From: Clostridiaceae bacterium
Lineage (GTDB): Bacteria > Bacillota > Clostridia > Saccharofermentanales > Saccharofermentanaceae
Assembly: GCA_012718915.1 (NCBI GenBank)
Contig: JAAYBI010000012.1
Location: 44,343-108,342 of the forward strand
Reading direction: 5' to 3'
Length of the DNA: 64,000 bases
The translations under genes and the position numbers were made by a program. Shown piece by piece: positions 37,068-48,095 of this stretch. The notes beneath the pieces are model-generated. The model was not told the DNA's origin and did no database searches. It saw only the letters and a program-made list of their open reading frames with translations. How positions within the stretch are numbered: the first letter of the stretch is position 1; every line of letters starts with the position of its first letter.

Positions 37068-40000
37068 CTACTCATCATCCGAAGAATCGAATACTTCCGG
37101 AAATTCAAGATCTTCAAGATCTGAACTACCGTCTTCGTCCTCAATCAAGTCGCCGTTTTCGTCAACCTGAGAAAAGCCTGTACTTGCCAATTCACTGTCA
37201 TCAGGAATAAAGCGAGCGAGCAATTCGGGATCCGGTAACGGAAGATCAACTTCTTCCTCAGCGGCATCCTTGAGCTTAAACTCTTCATTCTTTTCAGAAT
37301 AGATATGTACATCCAGTGCCAATGACTGCAATTCGCGAACCAGAACCTTAAAGGACTCCGGAATACCGGACTCCGGAACACTTTGACCCTTAACGATAGA
37401 TTCGTAGGTCTTTGTTCTTCCGGTAATATCGTCCGACTTAACGGTCAGAATTTCCTGAAGAATGTGCGCCGCACCGTAAGCTTCAAGCGCCCAAACCTCC
37501 ATCTCTCCGAAACGTTGTCCGCCGAACTGAGCTTTACCGCCCAAAGGTTGCTGGGTAACCAACGAGTACGGTCCGATTGATCGAGCGTGAATCTTGTCAT
37601 CGACCAAGTGGTGAAGCTTCATGTAATACATGACACCGACCGTGATACGACTCTCGAAGGCCTCTCCGGAACGACCATCATAGAGGATCGTCTTTCCGTC
37701 TGATTCCAATCCCGCAAGTTTGAATGCCGCAACGATATCCGCTTCGTTAGCACCATCGAAAACCGGCGTCGCAATCTTCCAATTGAGCACGCGCGCCGCA
37801 TAGCCCAAGTGAACTTCAAGCAACTGTCCGATGTTCATACGTGAAGGAACGCCGAGCGGGTTAAGAACAATGTCGAGCGGTGTGCCATCCGGCAAGAATG
37901 GCATATCTTCCTCAGGGAGAATGCGTGATACAACACCCTTGTTACCGTGACGACCGGCCATCTTGTCACCGACCGAAAGCTTTCTCTTCTGTGCGATATA
38001 AACACGCACAAGCTTATTGACGCTACCCTTAAGAACATTATCGTTCTCTTTGGTGAAGACTTTTACATCGACAACGATACCCGACTCACCGTGGGGTACG
38101 CGAACGGAAGTGTCGCGAACTTCACGAATTTTCTCACCGAAAATCGCCCTGTAAAGTCTCTCTTCAGCGGTCTGCTCTGCTTCGGCCTTAGGAGTAACCT
38201 TTCCGACCAGTATATCTCCGGCACGAACCTCAGCACCGACTCGGATAATTCCATCCTCATCAAGATCCTTAAGCGCGTCATCATTGACGTTCGGAATCTC
38301 ACGGGTAATTTCTTCGGCACCGAGCTTGGTATCGCGAGCCTCACACTCATATTCCTCAATGTGAATCGATGTATACACATCGTCACGAACCATTCGCTCA
38401 TTGACAAGAACAGCGTCTTCGTAGTTATAACCTTCCCAAGTCATAAATCCGATGAGAACATTCTTGCCCAACGACAACTCTCCGTTGCTGGTCGACGGAC
38501 CGTCCGCCAGAACATCTCCGACCTTAACGGTTTCACCGTGCTTCACAATGGGGCGTTGGTTAATACATGTGCTCTGGTTGGAGCGCTGATACTTCGTAAG
38601 ATTATATACATCCTTCTTGCCGTCCGCACAGGTAACATCAATTCGGTCTGCGGAGACATAAGTAACGATACCGTCCGTCTTGGCGACCTTGCAAACACCG
38701 GAATCCTTAGCTGCACGGTATTCCATGCCGGTACCGATAATCGGCGAATCGCTTTGAATAAGAGGAACAGCCTGACGCTGCATGTTCGAACCCATCAGTG
38801 CACGGTTCGCATCGTCATTGCCCAAGAAGGGAATCAACGATGTCGCGACCGAAACAAGTTGCTTCGGAGAAACGTCCATATAATCGACTTCTTCGGGGTT
38901 AACCTCAATAAATTTATCAAGATAACGGCAGATGACCTTCTTGTCGAGAAAATGCCCTGCTTCATCGATCGGCTCATTGGCCTGAGCGATGTTGAAGTAA
39001 TCCTCGCGATCGGCAGTCATATAGATGACGTCACGGGTGACGACACCCTTCTTCTTATCATAGATACGATATGGCGTTTCGATGAAGCCATACTGATTCA
39101 CGCGAGCATAGGTTGCAAGCGAGTTAATTAATCCGATGTTCGGGCCTTCAGGTGTCTCAATCGGGCACATTCTGCCGTAATGAGATGCATGAACGTCACG
39201 AACCTCAAAATTCGCGCGATCTCTGGAAAGTCCTCCGGGTCCAAGTGCAGAAAGCCTTCTCTTATGGGTTAACTCAGCAAGCGGATTAGGCTGATCCATA
39301 AACTGGGAGAGCTGCGATGACCCGAAAAATTCCTTAACCGCAGCACTGACCGGTCGGGTGTTAACCAATTGCATCGGCGTGACCGTCGAAATGTCGGGCA
39401 CCGCACCCATTCGTTCACGGATATTACGCTCCATTCGCGAGAAGCCGATACGAATCTGATTCTGCAAAAGTTCGCCTACAGAACGCACGCGTCTGTTACC
39501 GAGATGGTCAATATTGTCCAGAATACCAACGCCGTAAGCCAAACCCAGATAATAACTGACAGAAGCGATGATGTCTTCAATCGTCAAATGCTTAGGCATC
39601 AATTCGGAAGATTGTGCGCGAAGCGCAGTCATCAAACTCTCAGCGGCACGACCTGAATCGCTCAATCTAATATCCGCAACTATTGCACGTAAAACGGACG
39701 TTCTGACGTTCTCATTGATTCCGGTTCTGACTATATCAAAACCCTCAAGCTCATCGGCAGAAAATGTGTTGCGAATAAAAGCAAGTGCGTCAACCCGACC
39801 GTTGCCGATAACCTTGAACGGTTGCTCGGAAACACGAATCGTATCACCATTCTTGATGATTGGAAAAATAACTACTTCATTCAACCCGGAATCTTCGATT
39901 TCTCTGGCTTTTTCGGCTGAAATGACGCTATCCGCTGCTAAAAGCAATTCGCCATCTTCCGTGATGACATCCTGCGCCGCCTTGTGTCCGACTATGCGAT

Positions 40001-40847
40001 TCGCCAAAGACAGTTTCTGGTTAAGTTTGTAAATACCGACTCGAGCCAAATCATATCTCTTTGCGTCAAAAAACATACCGTTGAGCAAAGATTCTGCTCC
40101 TTCAATAGAGGTCGGCTCGCCCGGACGAAGCTTGCGATATAGCTCACTCAATCCCTCTTCACGAGTGTGGGAAGAATCCTTCTCGATGGTCGCATTCAAC
40201 CAACGCTCATCGCCAAACAAATCGCGAAGCTCTTGGTCAGTACCAATGCCGAGAGATCTCAAAAATACCGTTAGAGGGAACTTGCGCGCACGATCAACAC
40301 GAACATAAATAACGCCGTTAGCGTCCATTTCATATTCCAACCATGCACCGCGGTTCGGAATCACTTGCGCCGCATACAGATCCACATCCGTCTTATCCTT
40401 GGATATGGTGAAATAGGCACCCGGTGAACGAACAAGCTGACTGATAATGACGCGTTCGGCACCGTTAATAATAAACGTACCATGATCCGTCATAATGGGA
40501 AAATCGCCGATAAAGACCGATTGCTCCTTGATACTGTTGTCGCGTTTATTATTCAAACGGACCAACACACGCAGCGGAGCCGCAAAGTTGGAGTCCTTCT
40601 CCTTGCACTGCTCAATCGTGTTCTGGGGATTATCAATATCGAACTCCTTGTCGATAAATGATAATTCGATGTCTCCGGAAAAGTCAGTAATGGGAGATAC
40701 TTCTTTGAGAACCTCCACAAGGCCTTCTTCCAGAAACCATTGATACGAGTTCTTCTGAACTTCGATCAGGTTCGGTACTTCAATGACTTCGTCGATACGA
40801 GAGTAAGATAATCTCTCAACTCTTCCCTGCTTGACGGGACGCACCAT
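37068..40847 (-). CDS. rpoB: RNA polymerase beta subunit
   Basis: 1259 residues with a Firmicutes-type layout and an acidic C-terminal tail ([22 protein letters not shown] region). The rifampicin-binding segment [20 protein letters not shown] keeps the residues usually mutated in resistance (Gln513, Asp516, His526 and Ser531 by E. coli numbering); Pro replaces Asn518, which I do not read as resistance. It is not preceded by rplJ-rplL here; a SurA/PrsA-like gene lies upstream. Confidence 0.98.
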   Translation of the reverse strand: MVRPVKQGRVERLSYSRIDEVIEVPNLIEVQKNSYQWFLEEGLVEVLKEVSPITDFSGDIELSFIDKEFDIDNPQNTIEQCKEKDSNFAAPLRVLVRLNNKRDNSIKEQSVFIGDFPIMTDHGTFIINGAERVIISQLVRSPGAYFTISKDKTDVDLYAAQVIPNRGAWLEYEMDANGVIYVRVDRARKFPLTVFLRSLGIGTDQELRDLFGDERWLNATIEKDSSHTREEGLSELYRKLRPGEPTSIEGAESLLNGMFFDAKRYDLARVGIYKLNQKLSLANRIVGHKAAQDVITEDGELLLAADSVISAEKAREIEDSGLNEVVIFPIIKNGDTIRVSEQPFKVIGNGRVDALAFIRNTFSADELEGFDIVRTGINENVRTSVLRAIVADIRLSDSGRAAESLMTALRAQSSELMPKHLTIEDIIASVSYYLGLAYGVGILDNIDHLGNRRVRSVGELLQNQIRIGFSRMERNIRERMGAVPDISTVTPMQLVNTRPVSAAVKEFFGSSQLSQFMDQPNPLAELTHKRRLSALGPGGLSRDRANFEVRDVHASHYGRMCPIETPEGPNIGLINSLATYARVNQYGFIETPYRIYDKKKGVVTRDVIYMTADREDYFNIAQANEPIDEAGHFLDKKVICRYLDKFIEVNPEEVDYMDVSPKQLVSVATSLIPFLGNDDANRALMGSNMQRQAVPLIQSDSPIIGTGMEYRAAKDSGVCKVAKTDGIVTYVSADRIDVTCADGKKDVYNLTKYQRSNQSTCINQRPIVKHGETVKVGDVLADGPSTSNGELSLGKNVLIGFMTWEGYNYEDAVLVNERMVRDDVYTSIHIEEYECEARDTKLGAEEITREIPNVNDDALKDLDEDGIIRVGAEVRAGDILVGKVTPKAEAEQTAEERLYRAIFGEKIREVRDTSVRVPHGESGIVVDVKVFTKENDNVLKGSVNKLVRVYIAQKRKLSVGDKMAGRHGNKGVVSRILPEEDMPFLPDGTPLDIVLNPLGVPSRMNIGQLLEVHLGYAARVLNWKIATPVFDGANEADIVAAFKLAGLESDGKTILYDGRSGEAFESRITVGVMYYMKLHHLVDDKIHARSIGPYSLVTQQPLGGKAQFGGQRFGEMEVWALEAYGAAHILQEILTVKSDDITGRTKTYESIVKGQSVPESGIPESFKVLVRELQSLALDVHIYSEKNEEFKLKDAAEEEVDLPLPDPELLARFIPDDSELASTGFSQVDENGDLIEDEDGSSDLEDLEFPEVFDSSDDE

Positions 40848-41000
40848 TACACATCACCTCTCGAATTATCCGGCTTGCGCCAGGAATGTCACGCCACTAA
40901 AAGAGGCAATATCAGGGCATCTGTGCCAACTTCACACATCCGACGGCCGAAACCGGGATGGCAAAAGGCGACAGGCCTCCAATTTATGACGCGCTATAGC

Positions 41001-41029
41001 ATGATAGCACTCTCGATGTCAAGTGTCAA
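41001..41029 (-). promoter_or_regulatory. Promoter of rpoB-rpoC
   Basis: Minus strand TTGACA (41024-41029), 17 nt, TATCAT (41001-41006). A second TTGACA directly downstream lies 18 nt before TATAGC, so two overlapping promoters are possible. The leader before rpoB is about 150 nt with no recognised RNA element. Confidence 0.75.
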
Positions 41030-41081
41030 CGAAATATTGATGAATGATTTCAGGATTGATTTCAGGACTTCAATCCAACGA

Positions 41082-42617
41082 CTAGTAGGTCATAAAATCA
41101 ACGTTTTTAGTGTGAATGCTATAGGTGATTAAGTTCTGCGGGTCGAGTGAAGAAACCCATTCATTCAAACGAGTTTGCGCAATACTTGCCATCTCTGCGT
41201 CAATCCATGCCGGACAGCTGTCAACAAAGTAGACAAGGGATACGCCTTGATCACGCTCAACGATGGTCATGTCCCCATATGCACGGTTAGCATCGAACAA
41301 CCATTGTGAAAATACGAGTTCAGACTCAGCTATGTTCTCAATCTCGTCGAAAGACGCCTCGGTGATACCGGTCACAAGAGCGCCGCTGTTCAGTCGCGAC
41401 TTCTCGTCGGACTTTAACTTAACGGCACTGATAAACGAAGCCTCGTCCGTGACTCCGGCCTTGATTTCGTTAATTTCCTGGACCAGTTTAGTGTTTTCCG
41501 CAGATATTTTTACGGCATCGCCCGAGACCGCTTCATCGTTTTCCAAATAAAGTACCCGATACGATACGGTCGGATTCTCATCAAAATTGCGAGAGCCGAA
41601 ATATACCGCATAAGCACCCATCTCATCTTCGATGACAGTCACATCTCCGGCCTGTCTGTCCGAAGAAAACAGGTAGTCTTTGAGTTGTTGATTCTGTTGC
41701 TTGACCGCGTTGGAAGGCGCATTCTCATTGAAGGTAGGATCTGCATCAAGTGCAAAACGTCCGAGAGCATCGCCGGTTAACAATCCCATGCAAGCTTCTC
41801 TGAAAGAGGCAGGGTCAACTGTCGAATCCACAACCGCTTGAGCCTTAGCAACTGCGGCCTTGTGTGCTTCTTCGATCTTGGCAGGATCTTGATCCTCAAC
41901 ATATTCAGCGCCAAAGAAATACGCGTTGTAAGTCACTGTGCCATAATCTGCGGGACTCATATCTCTAAGTAATAAAATTTCTTCTTCAGAAGGCCTGAAT
42001 TGCGTCTGGAGTAAATATTCTTTGTACTCGTCAGCCATCAACTCGCGAGTGACAATATCCTTGAAAACACGAACCGTCATGCCTCTTCCATAAAGGGCAT
42101 TCAGGTAATCATCGGCGGTCATATTATTGCTCTTAGCTGTCTCGCGAAGCGTCTCTACCATAGCCTCTGCAGCAGCATCTGCTGACTCCGATTTATAACC
42201 GGCTTTTTCTGCTTCGATATTATAAAGAATAACTTGCTCTAAGCTATCTGCCGCAGATTCATATAAAAGATCACCGTATGTCGTACCGTCTGCTTGATTG
42301 AAAACGGTATCAACAGTAATTGAATCGTTAAGAATGCCGTACTGTCTATACTGTGAATACACCGCCGAATAGTAATAATTCAGCTCGGTGACCTTCGCAT
42401 CATAAATACTGACAGCCTTACCGTCAGCGTCGGTTCGGTAGTAGGAAACACCGGTCAGAACATTGGCCAGAACACCGGTAAAGTAGATAAAATATCCTCC
42501 GACAGAAACCACGAGGAACATAACGAGGCAGGCTACTGCGATACGACGCTTTGTCTGTTCGCTAAGGAGAGGTTTCTTGTTTGTTTTCTTCTTGGCGGCC
42601 TTCTTATTGTAATCCAT
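41082..42617 (-). CDS. SurA/PrsA-like membrane-anchored foldase
   Basis: About 511 residues from the ATG at 42617 (MDYNKKAAKKK); a longer frame reaches 42656. A Lys-rich cytoplasmic tail precedes one membrane helix (~25-50), then a long extracytoplasmic part rich in Ala, Glu and Asp. The N-terminal part looks like a SurA_N-type chaperone fold; a parvulin-like segment (KSRLNSGALVTGI...SQWLFDANRAYGDMTIVE) is near the end. It likely helps exported proteins fold. It follows the HAD gene by 44 nt. Confidence 0.75.
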   Translation of the reverse strand: MDYNKKAAKKKTNKKPLLSEQTKRRIAVACLVMFLVVSVGGYFIYFTGVLANVLTGVSYYRTDADGKAVSIYDAKVTELNYYYSAVYSQYRQYGILNDSITVDTVFNQADGTTYGDLLYESAADSLEQVILYNIEAEKAGYKSESADAAAEAMVETLRETAKSNNMTADDYLNALYGRGMTVRVFKDIVTRELMADEYKEYLLQTQFRPSEEEILLLRDMSPADYGTVTYNAYFFGAEYVEDQDPAKIEEAHKAAVAKAQAVVDSTVDPASFREACMGLLTGDALGRFALDADPTFNENAPSNAVKQQNQQLKDYLFSSDRQAGDVTVIEDEMGAYAVYFGSRNFDENPTVSYRVLYLENDEAVSGDAVKISAENTKLVQEINEIKAGVTDEASFISAVKLKSDEKSRLNSGALVTGITEASFDEIENIAESELVFSQWLFDANRAYGDMTIVERDQGVSLVYFVDSCPAWIDAEMASIAQTRLNEWVSSLDPQNLITYSIHTKNVDFMTY

Positions 42618-42661
42618 TTTGGTTTCCGTCCTTCGATGTTTATTTTTCGACAGCACGCCTA

Positions 42662-43312
42662 TTATAATTCGCGCGATTCAAGAATGCAAGAAATGGAACT
42701 CAGCGACTCAATCCAATATGTCGGATATTCTGCCCGAAGTTCATTTTCCGGCATCCTTGTCCAAGATACTGCAGCAGAATCTGTACCGGCATTATGAGCA
42801 CAGCGAAGGTCGTGCACGCTGTCACCGACATATAAAATGCGCCTCATATCCGAAACCCCGAGCTGCTCGGCAGCAAACAGAAGAGGTGCCGGTCCCGGCT
42901 TATGTTCCGTAGTATCTTCTCTTGAAACAATGATGTCAAAAAAGGAATCTATATTGAATTGCTTCATTGTAAATATTGCCGGCTCTCTCCGTTTGGATGT
43001 AACCACGCCCTGCGTGACGCCCATCGCTTTAAGTTTTCGCAATCCGCTTTCAATACCGTCAAAAATCTCGACGGCATGCGGAAGCAATCTCTCATTCTCT
43101 TCCTGGTATGCAGCATGCAAAGCCTTCTGAGTCTCAGCGTCGTACTCCTGAAAAGCCGTCCATAGCGGTAATCCGATAGTTGACTTGATCACATCGTCAC
43201 TCTTGCGAACGTTTAGCACCTTTTTATAAGCAAAATGAAAACTATTGACGATCATCGGTATGGTGTCTACCAGTGTTCCGTCAAAATCATAAAGTACAGC
43301 GTCATATCTCAA
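42662..43312 (-). CDS. HAD-family phosphatase (PpaX/Gph-like)
   Basis: I start at TTG 43312: CTCCTT on the plus strand (AAGGAG on the coding strand) lies 8 nt upstream, and the 216-residue product begins LRYDAVLYDFDGTLVDT, the HAD motif I. Motif II is in GVVTSKRRE and motif III/IV in HKPGPAPL...YVGDSVHDL. Length and motifs resemble the pyrophosphatase PpaX or phosphoglycolate phosphatases; the substrate cannot be told. Its ribosome binding site overlaps the stop of the upstream CNNM gene. Confidence 0.85.
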   Translation of the reverse strand: MRYDAVLYDFDGTLVDTIPMIVNSFHFAYKKVLNVRKSDDVIKSTIGLPLWTAFQEYDAETQKALHAAYQEENERLLPHAVEIFDGIESGLRKLKAMGVTQGVVTSKRREPAIFTMKQFNIDSFFDIIVSREDTTEHKPGPAPLLFAAEQLGVSDMRRILYVGDSVHDLRCAHNAGTDSAAVSWTRMPENELRAEYPTYWIESLSSISCILESREL

Positions 43313-43325
43313 AACGGTCACTCCT

Positions 43326-44696
43326 TTATTGGGAATCCGGCGCAGAGTCATTGTTTTCGGAATCTTCTGATTTCTCTTCTTCCGGAGTAATTGTCAGACG
43401 AAGCTTTGAAATCCATTTATCCTGAACCTGTTCAACCTTAATTTCTATATTTTTGTAATTGACAACCGGATTTTCCCCCTTCACGGGAATGCGATCAAGC
43501 AATTGAATCGTAAATCCGGCAATCGTATCGTAGTCTTCATCCGGAAGATCGACACCGATAGCACTCTCAAGATCATTAAGCGTCATATCTCCGGATACCA
43601 TGTAGTCTCCGTTCGGAAGCAATAAGAATTGGGGCTCTTCTTCGTCAAATTCATCCGTAATATTTCCGACAATTTCTTCAAGCATATCTTCAATAGTCGC
43701 AAGCCCCATCGTGCCGCCATATTCATCGATAACAATTGCCATTTGCATACTGCCCTTTTTCATTTCGCGAAATAGGGATGATATTTTCTTGGTCTCATGA
43801 ACGACCAGAGGTTTTCGCAACAAAGACTCAAGATCAAATTCCTCGCTTCTCTCCGAGCACATGGAAAAACCCAACAAGTCCTTGATATGAAGGATGCCGA
43901 CAATATCGTCTATTGTGTCACGGTATACCGGAATTCTTGTATATTTCTCTTCCTTGGCGATACGCATAACTTCATCAAAATCGACATCTAAAGGCAACGA
44001 TACGATTTTTCGACGATGAGTCATGATTTCGGATACTTCTTTGTCGTTGAACTCAAAAATGTTCTGAATCATCTGTTTCTCTTCGTCTTCGATGCTGCCG
44101 GATTCACTGCCGACGTCAACCATCATTCGTATCTCTTCCTCAGTGACGTTCTTATCATTAGCGTTCGGGTCAATGCCGATTAGTTTTAGCAGCCCGTTTG
44201 TAGATAACGTCAAAAATTTAACAAACGGGTTCAATACGTAGCCGAAACCTTGTACGATGGATGCAGCAAAAAAAGAAACGCGTTCCGGATATTTTTGCGC
44301 GACACGTTTTGGAAAAAGTTCTCCGAGCACCAGCGAAAAATACGAAAGAATCAAAGTAATTAAGACCATGCTTAAAGTTCGGATAAACGGATAAAGACCG
44401 TTAGGGTCCACAGCCATCGTCAACCGATCCGAAAACTTATCCGCCGCGAAAGCAGATGACAAGAATCCGGCAAGTGTCACCCCAACCTGAATCGTTGCTA
44501 AAAAAGTACCGGGGTTTTCGATGAACTTGAGGACGCGCCTGGCATTGCGGCTGCCTTCATCACTCATTTTGCGAATTTTATTATCATTTAACGAAATTAC
44601 GGCCATCTCGGTCGCAGAAAAAAATGCATTAATTAAGACGAAAATAGAAACGATAATAAGGTCGATAACTATTCGGCCTATACTGTCATCGGGCAC
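43326..44696 (-). CDS. CNNM/CorC-type (hemolysin C-like) transporter
   Basis: From GTG 44696, 5 nt after GGAG, 456 residues; a longer frame to 44765 has no good site. DUF21 membrane domain at ~1-190 (NAFFSATEMAVISLN, GELFPKRVAQKYP), a CBS pair at ~210-330 (MTHRRKIVSLPLD, VIDEYGGTMGLATIEDMLEE), then a CorC_HlyC domain. This family is associated with Mg2+ or Co2+ efflux rather than hemolysis. It has its own promoter-like element after gatB. Confidence 0.92.
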   Translation of the reverse strand: MPDDSIGRIVIDLIIVSIFVLINAFFSATEMAVISLNDNKIRKMSDEGSRNARRVLKFIENPGTFLATIQVGVTLAGFLSSAFAADKFSDRLTMAVDPNGLYPFIRTLSMVLITLILSYFSLVLGELFPKRVAQKYPERVSFFAASIVQGFGYVLNPFVKFLTLSTNGLLKLIGIDPNANDKNVTEEEIRMMVDVGSESGSIEDEEKQMIQNIFEFNDKEVSEIMTHRRKIVSLPLDVDFDEVMRIAKEEKYTRIPVYRDTIDDIVGILHIKDLLGFSMCSERSEEFDLESLLRKPLVVHETKKISSLFREMKKGSMQMAIVIDEYGGTMGLATIEDMLEEIVGNITDEFDEEEPQFLLLPNGDYMVSGDMTLNDLESAIGVDLPDEDYDTIAGFTIQLLDRIPVKGENPVVNYKNIEIKVEQVQDKWISKLRLTITPEEEKSEDSENNDSAPDSQ

Positions 44697-44785
44697 AGTA
44701 ACTCCTGTCCTTCCTTTCAGAGCGCCGAAGGCGCCTGTGTTCTTGTGTGTTTTTCTGATTGCCAATTCAACAATCTACAAAAGAA

Positions 44786-44814
44786 AATATATCAGATTTC
44801 AAAGTTATTAACAA
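44786..44814 (-). promoter_or_regulatory. Candidate promoter of the CNNM-HAD-foldase run
   Basis: Minus strand TTGTTA (44809-44814) and TATATT (44786-44791), 17 nt apart, between gatB and the CNNM gene. Confidence 0.5.
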
Positions 44815-44849
44815 GGACTCCGGGGGCGATGCGATTAAGAGGCGTCGAA

Positions 44850-46283
44850 TCAAGCGTCAAGAAGTGCGGTTAGAATGGTGCGAACAGCTTGAGGATCCGC
44901 CTTGCCCTTTAACGCTTTCATGGACTGTCCAATCAAGAACTGCATGCTCTTTGCATTTCCCGCACGATACTCGGACACGGCTTTTTCGTTCTCTTCCAAA
45001 ACAGCCTTGATCAAAGGCTCAATTGCTGACACATCCGACACTTGCGAAAGCCCATGTTCGACAACATAGGACTCAGGTTCCGCATTGTGTTCAAACACTG
45101 CTTGAAGAACCTTCTTTCCGGTCGTGCGATTGATTTTACCGTCGTTGACCATCCGAATGATTTTCCCGAGAGAATCTTTTTCAAACCTCATATCTTCCGG
45201 CTGTAATTGGAAATCATTCAACATTTTCAGGACATCCGTCATAATCCAGTTGGATGCCTCTTTCGCGTTACCGCAAAGTTCAATCGTCTTTTCAAACAAT
45301 GTCACAAGCGGCATGGATCCGGTCAGAATCTCGGCATCGTATTCCGGCAATCCCAATTCACCGACATACCTTGCCATCTTGGCTTCGCGAAGCTCGGGAA
45401 GGCAATCTCTGATTCTTTGAATCTCTTCCTCCGTAATCTCTATCGGCATTAAATCCGGTTCCGGAAAATACTTATAGTCTTGGGCGTTCTCTTTGCTTCT
45501 CATAGCATAAGAACTATCTTTATTGTCGTCCCAGCGACGCGTCTCTTGACGGACTGTTCCGCCGGATTCGATAAGCTCAATCTGACGCTTGGATTCACCT
45601 TCGATCGCTCTGACTATGGACTTAAGCGAAGCCATGTTTTTCATCTCGGTTCTTGTCCCGAAAACTCGGTCTCCGACCTTGCGAACTGACAGATTGATAT
45701 CCGCGCGCATCGAGCCTTCCTGCATTTTGCAGTCGGATACACCAAGATATTGAAGCGTTGTCTTAAGTTTTTCAAGATACGCAATCACTTCTTCGGCGAG
45801 ACGAAAATCCGGCTCGGATACGATCTCAATCAAAGGCACGCCACTACGGTTATAATCGACCAACGTGCAGTCATCCCACGGGTCATGAACCAGTTTACCG
45901 GCGTCCTCTTCCATATGTATTTCATGGATGCCGATTCTTGACGTTTTACCTTCAACTACCACATCCACATGACCGTTTCTGCAAATCGGCAGATAGAGCT
46001 GCGATATCTGGTAGGCCTTAGCAAGATCCGGATAAAAGTAGTTCTTACGATCAAACTTATTGAGCCGGGTAATCTCACAGTTCAAGGCCAAGCCGGCTTT
46101 GATCGCATATTCAACGACACTCTTATTCATGGTCGGAAGCGTACCGGGCATGCCCGAACAAACTTCACAAACGTGCGAGTTTTCTTCGCCGCCAAACGCC
46201 GTTGAGCACCCGCAAAATATTTTGGATAGCGTTGATAGTTCGACGTGAACTTCCAAGCCGATAACGGTTTCGTATTGGCTCAT
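44850..46283 (-). CDS. gatB: Asp-tRNA(Asn)/Glu-tRNA(Gln) amidotransferase subunit B
   Basis: Kinase/tRNA-binding subunit that activates the misacylated residue. 477 residues beginning GLEVHVELSTLSKIFCGC; the zinc ligands include FCGC and HVCEVCSG, the active-site region YNRSGVPLIEIVSEPDF is intact, and a YqeY-like tail domain ends the protein. Its start overlaps the gatA stop by 4 nt. Confidence 0.97.
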   Translation of the reverse strand: MSQYETVIGLEVHVELSTLSKIFCGCSTAFGGEENSHVCEVCSGMPGTLPTMNKSVVEYAIKAGLALNCEITRLNKFDRKNYFYPDLAKAYQISQLYLPICRNGHVDVVVEGKTSRIGIHEIHMEEDAGKLVHDPWDDCTLVDYNRSGVPLIEIVSEPDFRLAEEVIAYLEKLKTTLQYLGVSDCKMQEGSMRADINLSVRKVGDRVFGTRTEMKNMASLKSIVRAIEGESKRQIELIESGGTVRQETRRWDDNKDSSYAMRSKENAQDYKYFPEPDLMPIEITEEEIQRIRDCLPELREAKMARYVGELGLPEYDAEILTGSMPLVTLFEKTIELCGNAKEASNWIMTDVLKMLNDFQLQPEDMRFEKDSLGKIIRMVNDGKINRTTGKKVLQAVFEHNAEPESYVVEHGLSQVSDVSAIEPLIKAVLEENEKAVSEYRAGNAKSMQFLIGQSMKALKGKADPQAVRTILTALLDA

Positions 46284-47758
46284 GATATCACCTCCGCAGG
46301 TCTTTGCTTATGAAATGCCGTGTGGTTCTGATATATCGCGGCGGCGCCGACCAATGTCTGTTCATCATAGTGCTTGGCGAGAATTTGAAGACCCACAGGC
46401 AATCCCTTCTTATCAAACCCACAAGGAATGGATGCTGCCGGAAGACCGACAATATTAATGAGGACGGTGTAAATATCGCCAAGGTACATTTTCAGAGGAT
46501 CTTGAAGCGTTTCACCGAGCCGTTGAGCCGTAGTGGGCGCAACCGGTCCGACGATGACGTCGTATTTGCCAAAAGCCTCGTCGAATGCCTTCTTGATTAA
46601 TCCCTTTGCCTGTAAGGCTTTGCGATAATAGGCGTCGTAATAGCCCGAGGACAACACAAAATTACCGAGCATGATGCGACGCTTGACTTCCATGCCGAAA
46701 CCTTCGCTTCGACTCCTTATGTAAAGATCGATCAGATCGGTTGCTTCAGGTGAGCGATATCCGTATTTAACACCGTCAAAGCGGGCAAGATTCGAGCAAG
46801 CTTCCGCCGCCGAAATAATACAGTAGGTTGGGACGGCATACTCTACAATCGGCAGGTCAAATTCTTCAACCTGAGCACCGAGTTGGCGGTAAATATCAAT
46901 TGCTTTTCGGACAGCATCGGCCACATCCGGCTCAATGCCCGCGCCAAAATATTCGCGAGGTACGCCGATTCGAAGTGTTTTCGGATCCGTTGAACGCGCC
47001 TTATCGATGTCGATCGGTTTCGTCTCGACGGACGTCTGGTCTTTTTCGTCCTTGCCGGAAATGATATTAAGCACTGCAGCACAATCATAAATATCTCCTG
47101 CTATCGGCCCCACTTGATCAAGTGACGAAGCGAATGCAACGACACCGAAACGAGAAACCGTTCCGTAAGTGGGCTTGACTCCGGATACGCCACAATAAGA
47201 AGCAGGTTGGCGAATTGACCCACCGGTATCTGACCCCAGTGCCGCAGGCACTTGACGCGCCGCTACGGCTGCAGCCGAGCCACCCGAAGATCCACCGGGA
47301 ACTCTTTTAATATCCCATGGATTCTTTGTAACGCCGAAATATGACGTCTCTGTCGTTGAGCCCATTGCAAACTCATCCATATTCAATTTACCGACAAGAA
47401 TCATGCCGGAGTCTTCAAGCTTGCGATAAACTGTCGCGGAGTATGGTGGCGTAAAATTATCGAGCATCTTGGACGCACATGTTGTGCGCTGTCCCTTGGT
47501 GCAAATATTATCCTTCAGTGCAATCGGCACGCCGGCAACATCGGAGATAAATTCCCCGGCATTAATTCGGGCCTGAACCTCTTTTGCCTTTTCAATGGCC
47601 AATGCCTTAGTCAGGCTGATAAAGCAGGAATACGTCTTATCCGTCTTCTCAATTTGCTTATAAAAAGCCTCTACGACTTCCGGACTGGTCGTCTGTCCTT
47701 CACGAATTGCCTTGCCGAGCTCGAGTGCGGACATTTGAAGATATTGTTCGGTTGTCAT
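46280..47758 (-). CDS. gatA: Asp-tRNA(Asn)/Glu-tRNA(Gln) amidotransferase subunit A
   Basis: Amidase subunit releasing ammonia from glutamine. 492 residues. Amidase-signature triad visible: Lys in ALKDNICTKG, Ser in PGGSSGGSAAAVAA and Ser in GSDTGGSIRQPAS. Second of three gat genes. Confidence 0.97.
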   Translation of the reverse strand: MTTEQYLQMSALELGKAIREGQTTSPEVVEAFYKQIEKTDKTYSCFISLTKALAIEKAKEVQARINAGEFISDVAGVPIALKDNICTKGQRTTCASKMLDNFTPPYSATVYRKLEDSGMILVGKLNMDEFAMGSTTETSYFGVTKNPWDIKRVPGGSSGGSAAAVAARQVPAALGSDTGGSIRQPASYCGVSGVKPTYGTVSRFGVVAFASSLDQVGPIAGDIYDCAAVLNIISGKDEKDQTSVETKPIDIDKARSTDPKTLRIGVPREYFGAGIEPDVADAVRKAIDIYRQLGAQVEEFDLPIVEYAVPTYCIISAAEACSNLARFDGVKYGYRSPEATDLIDLYIRSRSEGFGMEVKRRIMLGNFVLSSGYYDAYYRKALQAKGLIKKAFDEAFGKYDVIVGPVAPTTAQRLGETLQDPLKMYLGDIYTVLINIVGLPAASIPCGFDKKGLPVGLQILAKHYDEQTLVGAAAIYQNHTAFHKQRPAEVIS

Positions 47759-47793
47759 GTTTTATGGTCCTTCTTCCTTCGCTGATTAATCGA

Positions 47794-48081
47794 TTATTCA
47801 ACGGTTTTGGGTACTTTATAGCAACCATTTTTCTGTTGCGGCGCATTGGAGAGCATGTCTTCCCGTTTTTCGCCATCTGTCACACGATCCTCGCGAAAAA
47901 CATTGGTATAAGTCATCGCGTGGCTGAGCGGCTCGACGCCTGTCGTATCCAGTTCTTCGAGTTTATTAACATAATCAAGGATTGCGCCCATATCTTTCAT
48001 CGCCTTATTCTGCTCTTCTTCAGAAAGTCGAATCCGCCCTAAGTCTTCTAAGTATGCAACCAATTCTTTGGAAATTTCCAC
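47794..48081 (-). CDS. gatC: Asp-tRNA(Asn)/Glu-tRNA(Gln) amidotransferase subunit C
   Basis: Small 95-residue subunit that stabilises GatA. Visible pattern LGRIRLSEEE, then LDYVNKLEELDTTGVEPLSH and FREDRV, typical of GatC. It starts 14 nt after the aspS stop. Confidence 0.94.
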   Translation of the reverse strand: MEISKELVAYLEDLGRIRLSEEEQNKAMKDMGAILDYVNKLEELDTTGVEPLSHAMTYTNVFREDRVTDGEKREDMLSNAPQQKNGCYKVPKTVE

Positions 48082-48095
48082 TTTCGCCTCCTATG

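Noticed and set aside
37947..39131. 394-codon plus-strand open frame antisense to rpoB
   Set aside because: It mirrors the conserved rpoB coding sequence, lacks a good ribosome binding site and resembles no protein; a shadow of codon bias. The same goes for the long frames opposite rpoC (33620-34507) and pgk-tpiA (20470-21447).
39291..39351. Rifampicin-resistance mutation in rpoB
   Set aside because: Positions usually altered in resistant strains keep the sensitive residues; the Pro for Asn518 may be lineage variation.
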